A stretch of DNA of 64,000 nt from Spirochaetaceae bacterium. Its GTDB lineage: Bacteria; Spirochaetota; Spirochaetia; DSM-27196; PXBQ01. This document shows, piece after piece, positions 8,209-15,132 of the stretch; the stretch's first letter is position 1; each line of letters begins with the position of its first letter. The notes beneath the pieces are model-generated. The model was not told the DNA's origin and did no database searches. It saw nothing but the letters and a program-made list of their open reading frames with translations. A program made the translations under genes and the position numbers. The stretch lies in NCBI GenBank assembly GCA_007695285.1, contig REEC01000149.1, forward strand, positions 19,670 through 83,669, in the 5' to 3' direction.

Positions 8209-9774
8209 GTGACTCAGGATGCCGTGTTCTTAATCGTCGCCCCGTTCGCCGCAGCCGCTGCTGTCGCGGTAGGCTCGGTGACTCGTCGTGTTCGACGAAA
8301 CGGTGCCTCCCAAACGGTTTTCTGGTACAGCGTCGTTGTCGCGGCGTATGTCGTCGCTAACTCGATCGAACTGCTCGCCCCGACCGCCGGGGCCACGCTG
8401 TTCTGGGCCAAAATCACGTATCTTTTTATCGTTCTCATCCCGCCGATCTGGGTAGTTTTCACCTTGCACCTGACCGGTTCGTACGGATGGCTTGTTCCGC
8501 GGCGGATTTCGTGGTGCTTCATCGTTCCGGTCGTAACGTTCGCTCTTGTCCAGACGAACTCGTTTCACGGGCTGATTTGGAGCCGCGTGGAGTTCCGCGC
8601 CGTCGGGCCGTTTTTGGCGATGACCGCGAGCTCGTACGGTCCGTGGTTCTGGCTGCACGTCGCGTACTCGTACGCGTTGTTCGCCGTTGGTTTTCTCATT
8701 CTGATTCTGAGCCGAGGCAATACGTCCGCCCCGTACCGGCATCAGGTCCGGTGGGTGATCGCCGGTGGTCTGGTTCCCGCGATAACGAACATTCTCTACG
8801 TGACGCGTCTCGTACCGGGTTGGTACAAAGACTACTCCGTGGTCGCGTTCGCGATTACCGGAGTTATTCTCGGTGTCGGTGCGTTGCGCCACCGGATACT
8901 CGATCTCATGCCGGTGGCGCGAAGCGCGTTGTTCGACCATATGCCGGACGGTCTCATAGTCGTCGATTACTCCGGCCGCATCGTCGACACGAATCCGGCA
9001 ACACGGGAAATTTTTGATGAGACAATCGCGATCCCGGATTCTGCGATCGTGCGATTTCTTCCCGAATGGAACGACTGGATCACAAAACAAAAAAACGCGT
9101 GTAGTTCCGCATCGCTGCCTTTTGAAGTCACGGTAGGCGCCGACGAGAAGGATCGTTTCTTCGACGTACGCGTCACGTCACTCGACGACAACCGCGGCGC
9201 GACGGTTGGATACCTGGTGTCGCTGCACGATGTCACTGACCGTAAGATGCTGCTCGACAAGATCGAACGCCTCGCAACGGTCGACCCGTTGACAGGCCTT
9301 TATAATCGCCGCCATTTCGCGGAACTCGCGAGAAAGGAAATCGATCTCGCGGTTCGGTACGGAAGGCCGGTATCGTTTATTCTGATCGATCTCGATCACT
9401 TCAAAAATATCAACGATACGTACGGACACGCGATCGGCGACGCGGTCCTGAAAAAATTCGCAACGCAACTCGACGCTTCTCTGCGCAAGGTCGACGTCGC
9501 GGCGCGTTACGGCGGTGAAGAGTTTGTGGTTCTGTTACCGAACATCGCGATCGACGCCGCAGAGACGACCGCCGAGAGGCTCAGGAGGATCGTCGAGACC
9601 ACCGCGATCGAAACCGATGCCGGCCCGATGTCGATCACGATGAGCCTCGGTGTAACGTGTCATACCGGCGCTGACGAGCAGAGCCTCGAGAGCTTACTCG
9701 ACCAGGCCGATCAGGGGCTGTACGAGTCGAAGCTGAACGGACGCAACCGTGTCACCGTGTGGCGCGCGTCATAG
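8209..9774 (+). CDS. Membrane-bound diguanylate cyclase: 7TM sensor, PAS, GGDEF
   Basis: Makes cyclic di-GMP from two GTP. Residues 1-230 hold about seven membrane helices of the type found at the N-terminus of some histidine kinases (WVVFTLHLTGSYGWL, RISWCFIVPVVTF). A PAS-like domain follows (ALFDHMPDGLIVVDYSGRIVDTNPA). The GGDEF domain has GGEEF at residues 435-439, preceded by the inhibitory-site motif RKVD at 426-429 with the usual five-residue spacing, so product inhibition is expected. The start is GTG with GGAG nine bases upstream. No EAL or HD-GYP domain is present. The signal sensed is unknown. Confidence 0.93.
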   Translation: MTQDAVFLIVAPFAAAAAVAVGSVTRRVRRNGASQTVFWYSVVVAAYVVANSIELLAPTAGATLFWAKITYLFIVLIPPIWVVFTLHLTGSYGWLVPRRISWCFIVPVVTFALVQTNSFHGLIWSRVEFRAVGPFLAMTASSYGPWFWLHVAYSYALFAVGFLILILSRGNTSAPYRHQVRWVIAGGLVPAITNILYVTRLVPGWYKDYSVVAFAITGVILGVGALRHRILDLMPVARSALFDHMPDGLIVVDYSGRIVDTNPATREIFDETIAIPDSAIVRFLPEWNDWITKQKNACSSASLPFEVTVGADEKDRFFDVRVTSLDDNRGATVGYLVSLHDVTDRKMLLDKIERLATVDPLTGLYNRRHFAELARKEIDLAVRYGRPVSFILIDLDHFKNINDTYGHAIGDAVLKKFATQLDASLRKVDVAARYGGEEFVVLLPNIAIDAAETTAERLRRIVETTAIETDAGPMSITMSLGVTCHTGADEQSLESLLDQADQGLYESKLNGRNRVTVWRAS

Positions 9775-9804
9775 CAGATCACAGCCTCCGTACGTAGATC
9801 CATG

Positions 9805-9838
9805 AAAAAAAAGGCTGCCCACCGAAGTAGACAGCCTT
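9805..9838 (-). terminator. Terminator of the betaine transporter operon
   Basis: On the minus strand AAGGCTG (9832-9838) pairs with CAGCCTT (9811-9817) around a 14-base loop and runs into eight T (9805-9812). It sits about 60 bases after the binding protein stop. Confidence 0.8.
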
Positions 9839-9840
9839 CT

Positions 9841-9878
9841 GAACGACGTCATGTCGTTCGGTGGGTTACATTAACCCT
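9841..9878. repeat. Two adjacent short inverted repeats next to the terminator
   Basis: GAACGAC-GTCAT-GTCGTTC (9841-9859) and GGGTTA-CAT-TAACCC (9864-9878) are both perfect hairpins. They lie between the binding protein stop at 9895 and the terminator, so the 3' untranslated part of the operon mRNA would carry three consecutive stems, possibly protecting it from 3' exonucleases. Confidence 0.6.
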
Positions 9879-9894
9879 GATTTGGCCCTGCGCC

Positions 9895-10758
9895 TTAATT
9901 CGGCAACCAGGCCTCGACGACAGAACGATTATCCGCGACCCATTGCTTGGCGTTGTCATACGGATCGCCGCCTTCGTCGTTCATGAGCATGAGGCTCGCG
10001 ACTTCGTCCGGAGTCCAGTAGAAGTTGTCGAGGAACTCGACGACTTCCGGCATTTCCTCTCGGAGACCGTTTCGAACGACTGCCGAAACAGTCTCTTCCT
10101 CACCGAACACCAGTTCGGGATCTTCGAGGTACTTCAGGTCGAACATCGCTTCTTTGATGTGCGGCGTCCAACCCGTCACGACGACCCATTCCTCGTTGTC
10201 GTACGCGCGAGCGAGCTCGGCGACCATCGTTGCGTCGCTGCCCTCGATCAACTCGACGCTGTCGAGACCGTACACGTCGATCGCATCCTCGGTCGCCTGC
10301 ATCAAGCCGGCACCCGGGTCGATTCCGACGATTCGATTATCGAATCGGTCGGCGTTCGCTTCGATCTCCTCGACTGTGTCGATATCGACGTAGGTCGGGA
10401 CGAGAAGTCCAATTCGTGCGCCTTCGAGAAGCGGGCTCAGGACCTCAAGACCGTCTTCGGTCTGCGAAAGGTACTCACCGTGCGTTCCCGGGAGCCATGC
10501 GGCCAAATGTGCATCCGCTGCCCCGGCCCCGATTCCCTGCCACATCGCTGCAGCGCTGACCGAGGTGACGGTAACGTCGTAACCCATCTCTTCAAGAAGA
10601 ACCTGCGCGACGAACGTCGCGGCGACCTCACCGGCCCACTCGACGTACAGAAGCTCAACTTCTTGTGGCGCTTCCTTTGCTCCCCCGGCGAACGCCGTCA
10701 TTGCGGCGAACGATACGATAAGGGCAAAAACCAAACCAATTTTCATGGCTTTTTTCAT
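9895..10758 (-). CDS. opuAC: Glycine betaine/proline-type ABC transporter substrate-binding protein
   Basis: Binding protein of 287 aa for a quaternary-ammonium osmoprotectant. A signal peptide (MKKAMKIGLVFALIVSFAAM onward) ends at AFAGGAKE, without a lipobox. The body has family signatures VEWAGEVAATFVAQVLLEEM, HLAAWLPGTHGEY and VVTGWTPHIKEAMFDLKYL; the tryptophans are expected to form the cation-pi box. The ATG at 10758 follows GGAGGG; the longer frame to 10851 lies in the spacer after the permease. It is the last gene of the operon, 98 bases after the permease stop, where an AT-rich stretch might also carry an internal promoter. Confidence 0.92.
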   Translation of the reverse strand: MKKAMKIGLVFALIVSFAAMTAFAGGAKEAPQEVELLYVEWAGEVAATFVAQVLLEEMGYDVTVTSVSAAAMWQGIGAGAADAHLAAWLPGTHGEYLSQTEDGLEVLSPLLEGARIGLLVPTYVDIDTVEEIEANADRFDNRIVGIDPGAGLMQATEDAIDVYGLDSVELIEGSDATMVAELARAYDNEEWVVVTGWTPHIKEAMFDLKYLEDPELVFGEEETVSAVVRNGLREEMPEVVEFLDNFYWTPDEVASLMLMNDEGGDPYDNAKQWVADNRSVVEAWLPN

Positions 10759-10856
10759 ACGATTCCCTCCTTCAGGAATATAATTTTGAAAGGATTTCCC
10801 GTGGACCGGATCAACGAAACCGGCACACATCCAATAAAGAAGACAGTTCAAAAGGT

Positions 10857-11756
10857 CTACGCCGCGTCGGTTTCCGAGTTATCATCGGACTTCTCATCCG
10901 CATCCCCGGTTACCACGGAACGCTGGCGACCCGCACCGATTTTCTGCGTTATCCGGTCGAGTATCATCGCGAGGATGACGACCGCGATACCGGCTTCAAA
11001 GCCGGCACCCGCGCGCAGACGCTGAATCGCGCGCCATACCTCGCCACCGAGGCCACCGGCCCCGATCATCGCCGCGATAACGACCATCGAGAGCGACAAC
11101 ATTATCGTCTGGTTTACTCCGGCCATAATCGTCGGAGTCGCGATCGGGATCTGCACCTTGATCAACTTCTGCATCGTCGTCGACCCAAAAGCGTCCGACG
11201 CCTCTATCAACTCGGCGTCGATCTGCCGTATACCGAGCGTCGTAAGCCGTATAGCCGGCGGTATCGAGAAGATAACGGTCGACATGATCGCCGATACCGC
11301 TCCGAGTCCGAAAAACGGAATCGCAGGGATCAGATACACAAACGCCGGTAGCGTCTGCATGAAGTCCAGGATAGGCCGAATGAACGAAAAAAAGCGGTCA
11401 TTCAACGCCGCGATGATCCCCAAAGGCAATCCAATCGCGACCGCGATCAGAGTCGAGATCAAAACAAGCGATAGCGTCGAGATCATCGGACGCCACAGGC
11501 CGAGATTCCAGATAAGCAACATGCCGAGCGCGGCAAGAATCGCGACTTTCCGTCCGGCAATCTTCCACGCGGCGGCCGCTGCGATGATGACGAAGAGCCA
11601 CGGTGGAATGAAAACCAAACCGTCTACCATGCCGCGGATACCCGTACTCAGGACGCCCGAAACGGCTCGCGTAAGCGGCGACAAAAGCGTCGTCGTGAAA
11701 CTCAACGCGGCATCGATCCACGCCGCGAGAGGGATCTGAGGAATCAAATCATTCAT
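10857..11756 (-). CDS. opuAB: Glycine betaine ABC transporter permease
   Basis: Inner-membrane permease of 299 aa, ProW/OpuAB family. The permease loop region is recognisable at AIPFFGLGAVSAIMSTVIFSIPPAI and TLGIRQIDAELIEASDAFGSTT, with the ATPase-coupling segment QIPIATPTIMAGVNQTIMLSLSM. The start ATG at 11756 overlaps the ATPase stop by eight bases and is preceded by GAGAGGAGAG, so translation is coupled. The charged C-terminal tail (GRQRSVVTGDADEKSDDNSE) is not part of the core fold. Confidence 0.93.
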   Translation of the reverse strand: MNDLIPQIPLAAWIDAALSFTTTLLSPLTRAVSGVLSTGIRGMVDGLVFIPPWLFVIIAAAAAWKIAGRKVAILAALGMLLIWNLGLWRPMISTLSLVLISTLIAVAIGLPLGIIAALNDRFFSFIRPILDFMQTLPAFVYLIPAIPFFGLGAVSAIMSTVIFSIPPAIRLTTLGIRQIDAELIEASDAFGSTTMQKLIKVQIPIATPTIMAGVNQTIMLSLSMVVIAAMIGAGGLGGEVWRAIQRLRAGAGFEAGIAVVILAMILDRITQKIGAGRQRSVVTGDADEKSDDNSETDAA

Positions 11757-12975
11757 TGTACTCTCCTCTCTCGGCAAGCGCTCCGAGCACGGAACCGCGC
11801 ACGATCACGCCACGGAGAATGTTTTTTTCATCGACTACGCCGACCGGCATTTTGGCGTCGGCTACCAATGGAAAAATCTGCCTGATCGGCGCGTCAAGCG
11901 CCGCGGTCGGTACATCGTCACCGTCAATAAGGTGATCGATCCATTTCTCTTCTTTTTTTACCGCCTCGGCCGCGCGTTCGGCGGAGAGGTACCCGACCAG
12001 TTCATGATTTTGCCGCACGACGTAGATGCCCGAAAGCCCGGCGTCGCGCATCCGGCGAAGCGCGGTCCGCGGTCCGTCTCTGAGAAACGCGACGTAAGTC
12101 GGCTTTTTCATGACATCCGACGCGGTCAGGACCTTGGTAATGTCGACGTTCTCGACGAACCGTGCGACGTAGTCGCTCGCGGGTTTTCCGAGAATCTCCT
12201 CGGCCGTACCGATCTGCTCGATTCCACCGTCTTTCATGAGCACGATGCGATCGCCCATTTTGAGCGCTTCGTCCAAGTCATGCGTGATGAACAAGATTGT
12301 TTTCTTTACTTGCGTTTCAAGAGACAGAAGCTCGTCCTGCATATCGGTCCGGATGAGTGGGTCGAGCGCGCTGAACGCTTCATCCATCAGAAGCACGTCC
12401 GGCTCGGCGGCGAGCGCACGAGCCAATCCGACACGCTGTTTCATTCCGCCGGAGAGGTTGTCTGGGTAATAGTCACCCCATCCACCGAGACCGACGAGAT
12501 CAAGAGCCCGCGTCGCCTTGTCGCGACGAATCCCGGAATCAATCCCCTGCACCTCGAGGCCAAACTCAACGTTCTGTACGACGGTCTTATGCGGGAAGAG
12601 CGCAAAACTCTGAAATACCATCCCGAATTTCTTCCGGCGGAGTTCGCGCAGCTCGTCGTTGTCCATCTCTACGACATCGACACCGTCGACCGTGATCCGG
12701 CCGTAGGTCGGCTCGATTAAGCGGTTCACGCACCGCAACAGTGTCGATTTCCCGCTTCCCGAGAGTCCCATAACGACGAGAGTCTCACCGTCGTACACGT
12801 CGAAACTCGCATCTGCGACGCCGACCGCCTGCCCTGTTTTTTTTAGTATTTCGTCCTTGGAAACCCCGTCGGCGAGCATCTTGCGCGCGCGCTCCGGATG
12901 TTTTCCAAAGATCTTGAATACATTCTCGATCTTGATTTTGACCTTTGGTTCGTGTTCGTTCGTTTGATCATTCAT
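11749..12975 (-). CDS. opuAA: Glycine betaine ABC transporter ATP-binding protein with CBS domains
   Basis: ATPase of 408 aa, ProV/OpuAA family. The N-terminal extension FKIFGKHPERARKMLADGVS is a ProV hallmark. Walker A is GLSGSGKST, signature LSGGMKQRVGLARALA, Walker B VLLMDEAFSALDP. The C-terminal 120 residues form a CBS-like pair (VMKKPTYVAFLRDGPRTALR, DAPIRQIFPLVADAKMPVGV), which in OpuA senses ionic strength. The start chosen is ATG 12975, with AGGA twelve bases upstream; an in-frame TTG at 12987 lies too close to that AGGA. First gene of the operon, divergent from a MarR regulator. Confidence 0.93.
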   Translation of the reverse strand: MNDQTNEHEPKVKIKIENVFKIFGKHPERARKMLADGVSKDEILKKTGQAVGVADASFDVYDGETLVVMGLSGSGKSTLLRCVNRLIEPTYGRITVDGVDVVEMDNDELRELRRKKFGMVFQSFALFPHKTVVQNVEFGLEVQGIDSGIRRDKATRALDLVGLGGWGDYYPDNLSGGMKQRVGLARALAAEPDVLLMDEAFSALDPLIRTDMQDELLSLETQVKKTILFITHDLDEALKMGDRIVLMKDGGIEQIGTAEEILGKPASDYVARFVENVDITKVLTASDVMKKPTYVAFLRDGPRTALRRMRDAGLSGIYVVRQNHELVGYLSAERAAEAVKKEEKWIDHLIDGDDVPTAALDAPIRQIFPLVADAKMPVGVVDEKNILRGVIVRGSVLGALAERGEYNE

Positions 12976-12998
12976 TTCTTTAGTCAATCCTGTCTTAA

Positions 12999-13025
12999 AT
13001 TATAGCTTCTCCCGAGTAACGTCAA
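12999..13025 (-). promoter_or_regulatory. Promoter of the betaine transporter operon, short spacer
   Basis: Minus strand TTGACG (13020-13025) and a perfect TATAAT (12999-13004) separated by only 15 bases, two short of optimum. The -10 ends 23 bases before the start codon. Suboptimal spacing with consensus hexamers is what one expects of a promoter that depends on supercoiling, ions or an activator. The rest of the 359-base gap 12976-13334 is AT-rich and holds the regulator's promoter and operator. Confidence 0.55.
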
Positions 13026-13133
13026 GCAATTTCAATAGTTCTCTATGGAATTTTTGGATGATTCTGCTCTAAATAGCCTCGTTTTTTGGCTAATTCGATG
13101 ATTTTCACGCCGTATATGTCCATTTTATTTTAA

Positions 13134-13185
13134 TATTCCAAAAAAATCGCTCGACATTTCAAGCGTATTCAAATATTTTGGAATA
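13134..13185 (+). promoter_or_regulatory. Putative promoter and operator of the MarR-type regulator
   Basis: TATTCAAATATTTTGGAATA (13166-13185) is a 20-base palindrome with 16 of 20 symmetric positions, the size typical of MarR-family operators. Its end TTTTGGAATA is repeated inverted as TATTCCAAAA at 13134-13143. It overlaps a possible promoter: TCGACA (13151-13156), 17 bases, TATTTT (13174-13179). Binding there would repress the regulator gene and could affect the divergent betaine operon. This is inference from position and symmetry. Confidence 0.5.
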
Positions 13186-13334
13186 GAAATATCTGCGTCG
13201 AAACCGCAACGGCGCTGCAAAACCGTCCGGGACGGCTTGTCAAGCTTGCCCAATAGATGCAGTATGCGGCTGTTTGCGCCGTGATTCGCGCGCGTCCCGA
13301 TGAGAGATTGACAACCGATGATATGGGAAAAACA

Positions 13335-13868
13335 ATGAGCGGAGAACAAACAACAAGCCAGGAAGTTCTGGTCGGGCTCAGGCGCATTATTCGTGCAATA
13401 GATATCCACTCACGATATCTTGCCAAGACATTCGGGCTTACCGGCCCGCAGTTGGTACTGCTCCGGGAGATCGCCGATCACGACGGTATCACGATCGGTC
13501 ACCTGGCCGACCAGGTCAGCCTGAGCCAGGCGACCGTCACGAGTATTATCGACCGACTGGAGTCGAAGAATCTCGCGGTCCGGCGCCGAAGCGAGAACGA
13601 TCGCCGGAAAGTCACGCTTACCATCACCGACAACGGCCGCGCGGTGCTGGACACAAATCCCACCTTCTTCCAGGAAGCTTTTGTTCGCGAGTTCGAACGC
13701 CTCGAACAGTGGGAACAGACACAGATTCTGTCGAGCGTGCAGAGATTGTCGCGTATGATGGCGTCGGACTCGATCGCCGATGAGTTGTCGCTTCAGCCGG
13801 CGATGCGCGACGGCGAGTTTTTCGGTGCGGAAATCGACAGACACGATAGACACGAAAACCACGATTGA
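13335..13868 (+). CDS. MarR-family regulator, EctR-like
   Basis: Winged-helix transcription factor of 177 aa. The N-terminal helices (LRRIIRAIDIHSRYLAKTFGLTGPQLVLLREI) lead into the recognition region (HLADQVSLSQATVTSIIDRLESK) and the wing RRRSENDRRKVTLTIT. RxIxRAIDxHSxxL...GLTGPQL is the pattern of EctR, the MarR protein that controls ectoine genes in methylotrophs and halophiles. Its position opposite a betaine transporter supports an osmotic role, by inference. The start ATG at 13335 has GGGA six bases before it; an in-frame ATG at 13323 lacks such a site. Confidence 0.85.
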   Translation: MSGEQTTSQEVLVGLRRIIRAIDIHSRYLAKTFGLTGPQLVLLREIADHDGITIGHLADQVSLSQATVTSIIDRLESKNLAVRRRSENDRRKVTLTITDNGRAVLDTNPTFFQEAFVREFERLEQWEQTQILSSVQRLSRMMASDSIADELSLQPAMRDGEFFGAEIDRHDRHENHD

Positions 13869-13919
13869 CACCACGACTGCTGATGCACGGCTGAGAGGAT
13901 CCTTTCGAGCGAACACCCG

Positions 13920-13948
13920 TGGATACAGCCGACGATACATGGTATAAA
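13920..13948 (+). promoter_or_regulatory. Promoter of thrH with extended -10, leaderless arrangement
   Basis: TGGATA (13920-13925), 17 bases, TATAAA (13943-13948), with TG at 13940-13941 giving an extended -10. Six bases separate the -10 from the GTG at 13955, so the predicted first transcribed base is the first base of the start codon. Confidence 0.5.
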
Positions 13949-13954
13949 TGCCGC

Positions 13955-14566
13955 GTGAAACTCGTATGCTTAGACCTCGAAGGCGTTCTTGTACCCGAGA
14001 TATGGATAAGCGTCGCCGAAAAGACCGGTATCGATGGCCTCCGTCTCACGACACGCGATGTCCCCGACTACGACGAGCTCATGCGGCGCCGTATCGAGAT
14101 ACTCGCCCGGCATCAAATCAGCCTCGAAGATATCCGGTCCGTAATCGCGACGCTCAGCCCGCTGCCGGGAGCATCGCGATTTCTTGATACTCTCCGGGCG
14201 AGTCGGCAGGTCGTGATTCTCTCCGATACGTTCGTACAGTTCGCCGATAGCCTCATGGACCAGCTCGGGCACCCGACGCTGTTTTGTAACGAGTTGGTCG
14301 TCGACTCATCGGGCATGATCCGGCGACACAAGCTTCGGCAAGAGGACGGCAAGAAACGCGCGGTGGATGCATTTCGTTCGATGGGGCTCGAGGTCACCGC
14401 GGTCGGTGACTCGTACAACGACCTCTCGATGATCATGGCAGCCGACCACGGTGCGTTATTCCGCGCACCGGACCGCATCGCGACCGAGTTTCCTGACCTT
14501 CCGCGCTTCGCGGAGTACGACGAGTTACTTGCTTTTCTGCTCAACCACGCGAAGTCGCGGGCGTGA
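13955..14566 (+). CDS. thrH: Phosphoserine phosphatase / homoserine phosphotransferase ThrH
   Basis: HAD-superfamily enzyme of 203 aa, the usual ThrH length (about 205). It hydrolyses phosphoserine and can pass the phosphate to homoserine. The sequence starts VKLVCLDLEGVLVPEIWISV, with nucleophile Asp7 in DLEG, then ILSDT (motif II) and GDSYND (motif IV). TTRDVPDYDELM is a ThrH-specific stretch. Family homologues begin at the position of the GTG at 13955; an earlier GTG at 13919 adds 12 unrelated residues. There is no ribosome-binding site, and a -10 element ends six bases before the GTG, so the mRNA is probably leaderless. Confidence 0.9.
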   Translation: MKLVCLDLEGVLVPEIWISVAEKTGIDGLRLTTRDVPDYDELMRRRIEILARHQISLEDIRSVIATLSPLPGASRFLDTLRASRQVVILSDTFVQFADSLMDQLGHPTLFCNELVVDSSGMIRRHKLRQEDGKKRAVDAFRSMGLEVTAVGDSYNDLSMIMAADHGALFRAPDRIATEFPDLPRFAEYDELLAFLLNHAKSRA

Positions 14567-14570
14567 CGGA

Positions 14571-14588
14571 CACAGCAGTTCTGCTGTG
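14571..14588. repeat. Inverted repeat after thrH
   Basis: CACAGCAG-TT-CTGCTGTG, eight perfect pairs around two bases, 5 bases after the thrH stop. It could act as a weak terminator but has no U-tract. Confidence 0.5.
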
Positions 14589-14706
14589 ACGGGTAAGCTC
14601 GACTTTCCCCGGCCGAGCCGAGGCATTATATTCTTGTTATGGGTTGCCTTTCGAAAGTGAGTTACGCGCCGCCGGCGCAGAAACGACAGATCGTCACCGA
14701 GGATCC

Positions 14707-15132
14707 ATGAGAAACGTGCGTGTTCTTCTCGTCGAGGACAACAGAATCAACCAAATCGTCGCACAACACATCCTGAAACGCGACGGTGTGACTGTCGTCA
14801 CGAAGGACAACGGTCGCGAGGCGATCGAAGAGCTGACGATGAATCGTTACGACCTCGTACTCATGGACGTTCAAATGCCGCAGTTGGACGGAATCGAAGC
14901 TTCGCGTATCATCCGCGACGAGACATCGTCCGTTCTCGATCACGCAGTCCCGATCGTCGCGATGACCGCGTACACGGGGCAGGAGGATCGGGCGCGGTTT
15001 CGTGATGCAGGAATGACGCGTTACGTTGCGAAACCTCTCGACGCCGAGGAACTCCAGAAGCTCATCGATGACGTATCACACGGATTGACGACGGAAAATA
15101 CCACCCAAAATAGACCGGGTGATGGCGTATAA
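14707..15132 (+). CDS. Stand-alone receiver-domain response regulator
   Basis: Single REC domain of 141 aa with no output domain. Acidic pocket EDN (residues 10-12), phosphoacceptor Asp54 in VLMDVQMP, switch Thr in AMTAYTG and Lys in AKPLD are all present. VEDNRINQIVAQHILKRDG is the wording seen in receiver modules of hybrid kinases, so the protein may have come from one or may serve a phosphorelay or a c-di-GMP pathway. ATG 14707 follows GAGGAT; an earlier in-frame ATG at 14644 lacks a site. Its 3' end overlaps the convergent cyclic-nucleotide gene by 57 bases (15076-15132), an unusually long tail-to-tail overlap. Confidence 0.88.
   Translation: MRNVRVLLVEDNRINQIVAQHILKRDGVTVVTKDNGREAIEELTMNRYDLVLMDVQMPQLDGIEASRIIRDETSSVLDHAVPIVAMTAYTGQEDRARFRDAGMTRYVAKPLDAEELQKLIDDVSHGLTTENTTQNRPGDGV

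Noticed and set aside
14571..14588. LexA-type operator at the CACAGCAG inverted repeat
   Set aside because: It lies just after a stop codon, not in a promoter, and its spacing does not match known LexA boxes.
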